Source of the DNA: Candidatus Vecturithrix granuli
Lineage (GTDB): Bacteria; Moduliflexota; Moduliflexia; Moduliflexales; Moduliflexaceae
DNA: 51,797 bases
Assembly: GCA_000739535.1 (NCBI GenBank)
Contig: DF820466.1
Span: 403,779-455,575, forward strand
Direction: 5' to 3'
Shown piece by piece: positions 1 through 6,564 of this stretch; position 1 is the stretch's first letter; every line of letters begins with the position of its first letter. A program made the position numbers and the translations under genes. The notes under the pieces were generated by a model. That model searched no databases. It worked only from the letters and a program-made list of their open reading frames with translations, and was not told the origin of the DNA.

Positions 1-51
1 AAAGAGCTAACACAGTTAAAAACAATGTATAATATCTGACTTTTTTATATG

Positions 52-92
52 AGTGCGTAATGTGAGAATTTAATATTAGTGCGTAACGTGAG
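52..92. repeat. short direct repeat pair, AGTGCGTAAYGTGAG
   Basis: Two 15-base copies, AGTGCGTAATGTGAG at 52-66 and AGTGCGTAACGTGAG at 78-92, are spaced 26 bases apart and differ at one position. They sit directly before the avd-like gene fragment. They could be the edge of a mobile or tandem repeat, but no further copies are seen in the window. Confidence 0.6.
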
Positions 93-263
93 TTACCCAT
101 TTATAAAGCGGCCTTTGACCTGAATTTGTATTTCGAGCAGATCGTGCGAAACTTCAGCCGCTACCATAAATACACATTGGGCACGGAACTGCGGGAGCGG
201 AGCCGGAACTACACGGATTGGGTTTACAACGGATTGCGGGGCAATTACAGGAATGGTATATAA
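87..263 (+). pseudogene. avd-like (diversity-generating retroelement accessory protein) N-terminal fragment
   Basis: The plus-strand frame from 87 reads LPIYKAAFDLNLYFEQ and then IVRNFSRYHKYTLGTELRE. This is very like the first helices of the four-helix-bundle accessory variability determinant (Avd) of diversity-generating retroelements. Avd proteins are about 110-130 residues and help the reverse transcriptase in mutagenic homing. Here a stop codon (84-86) lies immediately upstream with no in-frame start. Avd-like sequence ends near position 207, and the frame runs into unrelated repeat sequence (NYTDWVYNGLRGNYRNG) before TAA at 261-263. No reverse transcriptase, template repeat or target gene is in the window. 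I read it as a broken remnant. The family call comes from pattern recall, not alignment. A 94-codon minus-strand frame over the same bases looks like a shadow. Confidence 0.55.
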
Positions 264-306
264 GCAAGAATCGGGGAAACTACACGGATTGAGTTTACAA
301 AGGATT
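204..306. repeat. imperfect direct repeat inside the avd debris
   Basis: A unit of about 33 bases containing CTACACGGATTG followed by GTTTACAA occurs at 204-236 and again at 274-306 with a few substitutions. The first copy forms the foreign tail of the avd fragment. It may be a degenerate template/variable repeat or a simple local duplication; the sequence does not decide. Confidence 0.5.
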
Positions 307-387
307 ATCAAGATAAGAGGTCGAATGGAAAGCTCCTGGAAAAGAATATAGCCCCAGAAGAAGATTCTCTTCAGCAATCATCAAGGC

Positions 388-789
388 TTACCAACATTCA
401 ACCTGTAATCCTTGTATCCGGTTGAATTCGCGTACATTCGTTGTCGCCAGGGTATGCTGGTGTACCAGACAGGTCGCGGCAATCCAGGTATCGTGCAATC
501 CGATTACCGTTCCTTTCGACTTGAGTTCCGCCCAAATTTGTGCGTGTTTGCGAACAATCTGGAGATCGATCGGCAAAATTGGGAACTGTTTCAGAATGGC
601 TTCAACAAACGCTGAACGTTTCGTGCGAATTCTGAGATTAGTTGCCCGCCACACCCCATGCAGCAGCTCGCTGGCGGTGATCACAGAGACAAATCCTTGG
701 TCATCTTTCCGACCTTGTATTTTTTCAGTAAGCACGATTCGTTCTTTTTCTGCTTCAATCAAAATATTGGTATCAATCAAGATGCCCAT
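388..789 (-). CDS. PIN-domain ribonuclease toxin, VapC family
   Basis: The 133-residue protein has the PIN-domain layout: an N-terminal acidic motif ILIDTNILIEAE (Asp6), SELLHG with the second acidic residue near residue 41, LHDTWIAATCL with a third near 99, and TTNVREFNRI near the end. PIN toxins are Mg-dependent RNases that cleave tRNA or rRNA when released from their antitoxin. Length matches VapC (about 130 residues). It lies 65 bases downstream of a small gene that fits an antitoxin, on the same strand. The Shine-Dalgarno GAGGAA is rather far from the ATG, so it may depend on translation of the upstream gene. No loss of catalytic residues is seen. The RNA target cannot be inferred. Confidence 0.88.
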   Translation of the reverse strand: MGILIDTNILIEAEKERIVLTEKIQGRKDDQGFVSVITASELLHGVWRATNLRIRTKRSAFVEAILKQFPILPIDLQIVRKHAQIWAELKSKGTVIGLHDTWIAATCLVHQHTLATTNVREFNRIQGLQVECW

Positions 790-854
790 GGATCACGTAA
801 TTCCTCGGTGTTGAACTGTGTACGGATAGCGTCAAGGTCCTTCGCAAAATCGTT

Positions 855-1052
855 TCATTCAGCGTCAGAAAGGCGCGGTAATGATTTAAAAATTTTCGGA
901 AGTTCGCCTAACCGAACTCTCACAGGTGTGGTACCCTCTTTCGATTCGGGTAAGACCACCACCATTAAGCGCGCATCGGGTTTCAAGATAAAGGGTTCAT
1001 CAAGACAAATTCGTTCCCCATCAAAATGCGCGGGTAATGTTAATAATGGCAT
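855..1052 (-). CDS. probable antitoxin partner of the PIN toxin
   Basis: This is a 65-residue protein beginning MPLLTLPAHFDGERICL and continuing through LDEPFILKPDARLMVVVLP. This beta-rich opening is typical of a family of small proteins commonly encoded just upstream of PIN toxins, which I take as the antitoxin. The start at 1052 is set by a strong AGGAGGTG six bases upstream; a GTG codon at 1061 lies within that ribosome site and is unlikely. The C-terminal part (ELPKIFKSLPRLSDAE) would be the toxin-binding tail by analogy with VapB. It probably forms an operon with the toxin and autoregulates it. The name VapB is not used because no AbrB, RHH or Phd DNA-binding fold can be proven by eye. 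Confidence 0.7.
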   Translation of the reverse strand: MPLLTLPAHFDGERICLDEPFILKPDARLMVVVLPESKEGTTPVRVRLGELPKIFKSLPRLSDAE

Positions 1053-1162
1053 CCAAATCACCTCCTTTCATATTGCTCGTGAACATTATTTTCTCTCTAA
1101 ATAACCATATTTGCCCTGAGCACGCCTGTCAACATTTTTGCTCAAGCGAGAACTACGGACAT

Positions 1163-2926
1163 CTATAAGTTCTCATTGCTTGCCGTAAGTGCATGGGTGA
1201 TTTCACGTTGCAGGGTTGCAAGCTGCTGGCTGAAAGTCGTCAGTTCTGTTAAGGCGGTGTTGAGTTCATCGTGTTCGGCGCGGCAGAAGCGGTCAACCGG
1301 GCTGGTGGTCTCTTTGATTTGCTCAAACGTGGCCTGCATATATTCGTCAAACTCATGGGCAATGTGCTGTTTTAAATCGGCAATGAGTTCTTGAATGCTT
1401 GTATTAAAGGCTTCTTTGGCCTGCCGCCGTTTGCGGGGCAGGATGAAAAATCCGGCTGTCACCAATGCGCCGGAAGCTAAAACGCCGGTAATATCCAGCA
1501 GCAGCGTGGAAAAAATGGAGACCAGTACGGCCCCGATCCCAATCGCGCCGACTTCGGCGGCCGCAAAATGGATCATAGCGTTCTGAAAGGTTTTTAAAAT
1601 TTTGCGGCTTTCCTGCTGGTAATCAAAGGTTTTAATCCGGTCACGCGCCTGATGAATCACGCTTTTATAAATTTTGTCGCGGTCGTACCCAAATTGTCCG
1701 CCCACTTCCCCTAAAATCTTATCGCGGTACAGATCGTGATTGAGCTGCTGGTTATAGTAATTCAAGGTATCATCCCAGGCTTTCATACTCTTTTTCACCA
1801 TCCAATCCGCTGCCTCGGTTAATACGTCTTCGATCTGCTGGCTCGAATCTTTCACAACCAGGGTGTTAAATTGCAGTTCGGCTTTGTCTTTGGAGGTAAT
1901 GTCCCAGATGTTCCGCAATTGCAGGAAATCATCCACAAAATCGTAGGCCCGGTTACGCAGATCGAGCAGAATATTTTCCACTTTGAGGATAAAACGGGTA
2001 GAGTGTTCTTTCAAATCCTCCTGCGTGTAGGCCAGTTGTTTTTCCACCTGACGCAGACGGCGCATATCTTCAGCAATGACCGTTAATTTCTCATGCAGAC
2101 TATTCTGGGCGGTCTGGCATACCGGCTGAACCGTATAGATCGGATTCAACAGTTTCAGCCGAATCCGCTCCTTTTCATTCAGCGCCTGAATCAGATAGCG
2201 TTCAACCTCGTCAAAACGGCTCTGTTGCAGCAGATCCTCGTTCTTTGTCTGTTTGGCTTGAAACGCCTGTTTGACCGACACAGGAAAGACGATCGGATCA
2301 ATTCCCAGAATCTTTTGTCCTTCGGTGTGCAAATAGGTCAGAATAACGTCAATATCTTCTGGTTCTTTGGTATCAATTTTGTTGAGTAAAAACAGAATTT
2401 TGCGTTTCCATTTGTGACTGATCAATTCCAGGAATTCTCGTTCACTGTCGGTCAACGGGCGATCAACTGAGATGACAAAAACTACAAAATCCGATTGGGG
2501 GATGAAATTCATGGTTAATTCATCGTGTTCCCGAATAATCGAATTGGTGCCAGGAGTATCAACAATATTGACATTTTTTAGCAACTCCAGAGGGAAATGT
2601 GTCAATCTGAGATTGTCAACTACGCGTGAACGCGATTCTTCGCCGTATTTGAGAATATTGATGAGATCTGTCGTCGGTGTGGGGCCTTCTTCCAGAATTT
2701 TCTGTTCCAGAAGTGTATTGATAAATGCGGATTTTCCGGAGTTAAATTCCCCGACTACTACGAGCAGAAACAGATCTTCCAGGCGATCGATGGCTTCACG
2801 CACATGGGTTGTCTCCTCTGGCAGAACACCGATTTTCACCAGACGATTGTATATATTCCATAAAAGTGTTTTTTCTGCTTGTACCCACGCGTGATATTGT
2901 TCTTTGAGCACTGTTTTCCCTTCCAA
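1163..2926 (-). CDS. dynamin-like GTPase
   Basis: This 587-residue protein has all GTPase motifs of the dynamin superfamily: P-loop GEFNSGKS (59-66), switch I threonines in TPTTD (83-87), DTPG (123-126) and NKID (182-185). Long helical and coiled-coil stretches follow, and near residues 480-520 two adjacent hydrophobic segments (IGAVLVSIFSTLLL, ASGALVTAGFFIL) precede a basic RKRRQ patch, as in bacterial dynamin-like proteins that insert into the inner membrane. Family members remodel or protect membranes. The start is a TTG at 2926: AGGAGGG lies six bases upstream, whereas longer readings run into RNase R. The gene diverges from rnr and has its own strong promoter (2988-3016). No second dynamin gene is adjacent, although many bacterial dynamins are encoded as pairs. 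Confidence 0.87.
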   Translation of the reverse strand: MEGKTVLKEQYHAWVQAEKTLLWNIYNRLVKIGVLPEETTHVREAIDRLEDLFLLVVVGEFNSGKSAFINTLLEQKILEEGPTPTTDLINILKYGEESRSRVVDNLRLTHFPLELLKNVNIVDTPGTNSIIREHDELTMNFIPQSDFVVFVISVDRPLTDSEREFLELISHKWKRKILFLLNKIDTKEPEDIDVILTYLHTEGQKILGIDPIVFPVSVKQAFQAKQTKNEDLLQQSRFDEVERYLIQALNEKERIRLKLLNPIYTVQPVCQTAQNSLHEKLTVIAEDMRRLRQVEKQLAYTQEDLKEHSTRFILKVENILLDLRNRAYDFVDDFLQLRNIWDITSKDKAELQFNTLVVKDSSQQIEDVLTEAADWMVKKSMKAWDDTLNYYNQQLNHDLYRDKILGEVGGQFGYDRDKIYKSVIHQARDRIKTFDYQQESRKILKTFQNAMIHFAAAEVGAIGIGAVLVSIFSTLLLDITGVLASGALVTAGFFILPRKRRQAKEAFNTSIQELIADLKQHIAHEFDEYMQATFEQIKETTSPVDRFCRAEHDELNTALTELTTFSQQLATLQREITHALTASNENL

Positions 2927-2987
2927 ACGAATTCCCTCCTTTTTCCTGTGAAATGAGCAATCGAAATCTGATACACGCCTGCTAACT

Positions 2988-3016
2988 CTTATATAAAAAT
3001 CCTCATAATTAGTCAA
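2988..3016 (-). promoter_or_regulatory. sigma-70 type promoter for the dynamin-like gene
   Basis: On the minus strand TTGACT (3016-3011) is followed after 17 bases by TATAAG (2993-2988). The predicted start of transcription is about 55 bases before the TTG codon. Confidence 0.7.
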
Positions 3017-3055
3017 CAGACATTTCTTCAAAAAATACGGGAGCCAAGAAAACCT

Positions 3056-3085
3056 TTGACAAAAAAATGATGAACTCTGTAGGGT
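3056..3085 (+). promoter_or_regulatory. weak candidate promoter for rnr
   Basis: TTGACA at 3056-3061 lies 34 bases before the rnr ATG, but the -10 region (GTAGGG or TGTAGG) is poor. The short leader and weak -10 make this tentative. Confidence 0.3.
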
Positions 3086-3094
3086 GGTTGAATT

Positions 3095-5209
3095 ATGATT
3101 GATAAATCTATGATTCTCGAATTTTTCAATGCCTCGCCCGCGAAAACGATTGCTGAAAAAGATCTTATCCAACGCCTTCAGATCGAGGGCGACCAGCGGC
3201 ATGAGTTCAAAAAACAGTTGCGAAATCTCATTGCCAGCGGCGAGATTGTTGAAGTCAACAAGAAGCGGTTTGGCCTGCCGGACCAGTTGAATTTGCTGGT
3301 GGGGTATGTACAAGCCAATCGCAAGGGATTTGCCTTTGTGGTCTCCAAACACAAAGACCGAGATGATCTCTACATCAGTCCAGAGCATTTGTACCATGCC
3401 ATGCACGGCGATCTGGTCGTCGCGCAGGTGCTTCGCAAGAAATCCGGGAAATTAGATGAAGGTAAGATTCTGCGCATCCTGCAACGCGGCCAGAATCGGG
3501 TGATTGGAACCTACCTGATTCAGGGAAACAAGGATTTTGTATTGCCTGAAGATAGTCGAATCCCCTATACTTTGTTCATTGATGAAGCCAATACCCTGGA
3601 TGCCAGACCAGGACAGATTGTTGTGGCTCAAATTTTAGTTTCTGACGAACATTGTCGTCATCCTGAAGGGGAAATTGTTGAAATTCTGGGGTTTCCGAAC
3701 ACGCCGGGGATGGATGAAAAAATTATCATTCAGACGCACAATCTGCCGGCAACATTTCCCCAGGTCGTCCTTGATGCGGCCGACAGCCTCTCTGACCGGA
3801 TTCCTGCTGAAGAAATTCAACAACGCCTGGATTTACGGGATCAATGTATTTTTACGATTGATGGAGAAAATGCCAGAGACTTTGATGACGCCGTGTCCAT
3901 CGAACGCCTGGAGAACGGCCATTATAAACTCGGCGTCCACATTGCAGATGTCAATTTTTATGTGCCTGAAGCGAGCGTTCTGGATCAGGAAGCCTATCAG
4001 CGCGGCACGAGCGTCTATTTCCCGGACCGGGCGATTCCGATGTTTCCTGAACATCTGTCCAGCAATGTTTGTTGTCTGCGTGAGGGACAAGATCGCCTGA
4101 CCAATTCGGTGTTGATGGAATTTGACCCGACCGGCAAGCAAGTCGCGTATGATATCAAAGCCAGCGTGATCTGCAGTAAACAGCGGTTTACCTACACGCT
4201 GGTGCGTCAGATTCTCAAAGATCAGGATGAAACGCTGAGGCAGCAGTATCAGGATTTTCTGCCCTCGTTACAGACCATGAAAGACCTGTCCGAATTGTTG
4301 TTGCAGCGGCGTGTGCAACGCGGCAGCCTGGATTTTGATCTTCCGGAACCTGAGGTCGTGCTGGATATTCAGGGACGCGTGGAAAATATCTTGAAAGCCG
4401 AACGAAATTTAGCGCATCGGATGATCGAAGAATTTATGATTGCTGCCAACGAAACCGTGGCATCTCATATCACCTGGATGCAGATTCCGATGATCTACCG
4501 CACCCATGATGCTCCGGCCGATGAAAAAATTTCCGGTTTAAATGACTTTCTTGGCTCCTTAGGGTTGCGGTTGCAGCGCGGCAATCAGCTTCATCCGAAA
4601 GATTTTCAAAAATTGCTGCACCAGGTTCGGCACAGACCCATCGAACATTTAGTGAATATTCTGGCATTGCGGGCCATGAAGCAGGCGCGCTATTCGATCA
4701 AAAACTCCGGCCATTTTGGGCTGGCTTCTACGTGTTATACCCATTTTACTTCACCGATCCGCCGCTATCCAGATCTCATTGTGCACCGGATTCTCAAAGA
4801 GATCTCGCAGGGTACAGGCTTTTCTGTGCAAGACGTGGAAAAGCAGCAACAAATGCTGGAAACCATCGCCGAACATTCTTCCTTGCGCGAACGCGCGGCC
4901 ATGGAGGCCGAACGTGAAATCGTCCTGATCAAAAAGTTACGTTTTATGCAGGATAAAATCGGCGATATTTTTGATGGCGTGATCAGCGGCGTCACCTCCT
5001 TTGGTCTGTTTGTGGAGCTGCGCGAATATTTTGTCGAAGGCCTGGTGCATGTGACGCAACTACATGATGATCATTATCACTATCACGAAGAAACCTATAG
5101 TCTGGTGGGCGAACAATTTCGTAAGCGATACCGGATCGGGGATAGTGTGCGCGTACAAGTGGCGCATGTTGATCTGGGTCGGCGTCAGATTGATTTTCAC
5201 CTCCTGTGA
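3095..5209 (+). CDS. rnr: ribonuclease R
   Basis: This 704-residue exoribonuclease of the RNB family degrades structured RNA 3' to 5'. Order of parts: N-terminal winged-helix domain (about 1-65), two cold-shock/OB domains (about 65-240), the RNB catalytic domain with the metal-binding signature DGENARDFDDA at 256-266, and a C-terminal S1 domain (GDIFDGVISGVTSFGLFVEL region, about 624-702). Length fits RNase R rather than RNase II, which lacks the winged helix. There is no long basic tail after S1. The ATG at 3095 has only a weak ribosome site. The 3' end overlaps the convergent response-regulator gene by 13 bases, and no terminator is seen between them. Confidence 0.95.
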   Translation: MIDKSMILEFFNASPAKTIAEKDLIQRLQIEGDQRHEFKKQLRNLIASGEIVEVNKKRFGLPDQLNLLVGYVQANRKGFAFVVSKHKDRDDLYISPEHLYHAMHGDLVVAQVLRKKSGKLDEGKILRILQRGQNRVIGTYLIQGNKDFVLPEDSRIPYTLFIDEANTLDARPGQIVVAQILVSDEHCRHPEGEIVEILGFPNTPGMDEKIIIQTHNLPATFPQVVLDAADSLSDRIPAEEIQQRLDLRDQCIFTIDGENARDFDDAVSIERLENGHYKLGVHIADVNFYVPEASVLDQEAYQRGTSVYFPDRAIPMFPEHLSSNVCCLREGQDRLTNSVLMEFDPTGKQVAYDIKASVICSKQRFTYTLVRQILKDQDETLRQQYQDFLPSLQTMKDLSELLLQRRVQRGSLDFDLPEPEVVLDIQGRVENILKAERNLAHRMIEEFMIAANETVASHITWMQIPMIYRTHDAPADEKISGLNDFLGSLGLRLQRGNQLHPKDFQKLLHQVRHRPIEHLVNILALRAMKQARYSIKNSGHFGLASTCYTHFTSPIRRYPDLIVHRILKEISQGTGFSVQDVEKQQQMLETIAEHSSLRERAAMEAEREIVLIKKLRFMQDKIGDIFDGVISGVTSFGLFVELREYFVEGLVHVTQLHDDHYHYHEETYSLVGEQFRKRYRIGDSVRVQVAHVDLGRRQIDFHLL

Positions 5210-6207
5210 TCTATTTCGCCTTCATTCTGATTCTTGCGTCGATCCACAAGATAGTTACTGCCGGCAAGCGTTTTAAGATACTTTTTGAGTTCCGCGCCAA
5301 CCTCCCCAATCTCGGCAAAGTGCGTAAATATTCGGTTAAGATTGGTCACAACCGCAATTGAAATTGATGTCATGGGGTAGCGAGTAATTTCTCCATTGCG
5401 ATTTTCACTTTCGATATACCCCTGTTTGAGACTTTCTTCATCATAGTATTTTCGGATTTCCCAGTCAAAGGTCCTGATAATTTGGCGGCATAACTCATCC
5501 ACTTTTTCTGGAGCAGCAATGAACACAAAATCATCGCCGCCGACGTGCCCGACAAAATCATGACGATTGGCAGAGTTTCTGATGATCTGGCCGGTTTCAA
5601 AAAGGACACGATCCCCCTTCAAAAATCCGTATTTATCGTTAAAGGCTTTGAAATTATCCAGGTCTGCATACCCTACTGCGAACGTCTGATTGTCTGCCAG
5701 ACGTTTCATCAGTTCGCGTTCAATACTCATGTTTCCGGGAAGGCGCGTTAATGGATTGGCATCAAGACTTAGTTCATTTCGTCGGAGCAAAGCTTCGACC
5801 CGGGCAATGAGTTCTTCTTGATGAAAGGGTTTGGTGATGTAATCGTCGGCACCGATGACTAATCCTTCGATACGCATATCGATTCCACCCTTTGCTGAAA
5901 GAATAATGATGGGAATATAGCGCGTGGCAAAATCAGCCCTTAGTACTTTGCATACCTCAAATCCATCCATATTCGGCATCATAATATCCAGGATGATCAA
6001 ATCTGGATTTTTCTGAATCGCCTCCTGAATCCCTTCAACACCATTTTCTCTGGTAATGATTTCATAACGAAGCGTCATTTCAAGAATCCCGGCAATCAAG
6101 ACCCGGGCTACTTCATCGTCATCGATAATGAGAATCTTCTTTTTAGGTGAGCCAGAATATGCAGGCATCGGATTTGAAAACATGGCAATGCAACTCACAA
6201 TATCCAA
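5197..6207 (-). CDS. response regulator with GGDEF output domain
   Basis: This 336-residue protein has an N-terminal receiver domain (about 24-142: acidic pair DDD at 29-31, phospho-acceptor Asp74 in IILDIMMP, Lys126 in TKPF) joined to a GGDEF domain (about 150-325). The signature is GGDDF (223-227) instead of GGDEF/GGEEF, and the usual DxLTGLxNR is NPLTRLPGN, so diguanylate cyclase activity is uncertain. The substrate-side AVGYADLDNFKAFND is well kept. No RxxD inhibitory site is evident just before GGDDF. It probably acts as a phosphorylation-controlled c-di-GMP enzyme or sensor. Start uncertain: TTG at 6207 follows AAAGGAA closely; GTG (6198) or ATG (6183) are alternatives that keep the receiver intact. 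No kinase is adjacent. Confidence 0.87.
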   Translation of the reverse strand: MDIVSCIAMFSNPMPAYSGSPKKKILIIDDDEVARVLIAGILEMTLRYEIITRENGVEGIQEAIQKNPDLIILDIMMPNMDGFEVCKVLRADFATRYIPIIILSAKGGIDMRIEGLVIGADDYITKPFHQEELIARVEALLRRNELSLDANPLTRLPGNMSIERELMKRLADNQTFAVGYADLDNFKAFNDKYGFLKGDRVLFETGQIIRNSANRHDFVGHVGGDDFVFIAAPEKVDELCRQIIRTFDWEIRKYYDEESLKQGYIESENRNGEITRYPMTSISIAVVTNLNRIFTHFAEIGEVGAELKKYLKTLAGSNYLVDRRKNQNEGEIDHRR

Positions 6208-6239
6208 CAGTTCCTTTCGTATAAAAATGTTTCATACAA

Positions 6240-6268
6240 ATCATCAATTTCTGCATAACCTTTGTCAA
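6240..6268 (-). promoter_or_regulatory. candidate promoter for the response regulator-GGDEF gene
   Basis: On the minus strand TTGACA (6268-6263) is followed after 17 bases by GATGAT (6245-6240), four of six matches to the -10 consensus, about 33 bases before the proposed TTG start. Confidence 0.45.
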
Positions 6269-6348
6269 CTCATTATAAAATCTTGTCAACAATTATCATG
6301 GAAAATTATTCTCACAAGAAACCCGCAAAAAGAAACTGCATCATTTTC

Positions 6349-6377
6349 TTGACAAGCCTGGATAAATAAAATAAGAT
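6349..6377 (+). promoter_or_regulatory. promoter of the secretin cluster
   Basis: TTGACA (6349-6354) and TAAGAT (6372-6377) are separated by 17 bases, with more AT-rich -10-like hexamers (TATACT, TATAAT) just after. It lies about 190 bases upstream of the secretin gene, leaving a leader that contains the palindrome at 6430-6460. Confidence 0.6.
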
Positions 6378-6429
6378 ATACTATAATACTGTGATGAGCG
6401 ATTATGAATGATTTTTTTGCACATTAGAA

Positions 6430-6460
6430 GAAACCAGGTTTTTGGGAAAAACCTGGTTTC
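6430..6460. repeat. intergenic palindrome, AAACCRGGTTT family (copy 1)
   Basis: This is a 14-base perfect stem GAAACCAGGTTTTT with a 3-base loop. Related palindromes lie at 13354-13384, 26189-26221 and 45021-45054, all between genes. Here it is in the leader between the promoter and the secretin gene, so it could attenuate or stabilise the transcript. Confidence 0.75.
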
Positions 6461-6564
6461 TCAGCCTGTCAAAACTGAAAAAAATTTTATTCATAATTAT
6501 TTATATTCGTATTTGTCATACAACATACACATATTATCAGCATCTTTAAAGAATGAAAGGTATC

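Noticed and set aside
93-377. 94-codon minus-strand frame at the left end
   Set aside because: The plus strand over the same bases gives the Avd-like match; the minus translation looks random.
412-1104. plus-strand frames opposite the toxin-antitoxin genes
   Set aside because: Antisense to recognisable PIN toxin and antitoxin sequences; no ribosome sites.
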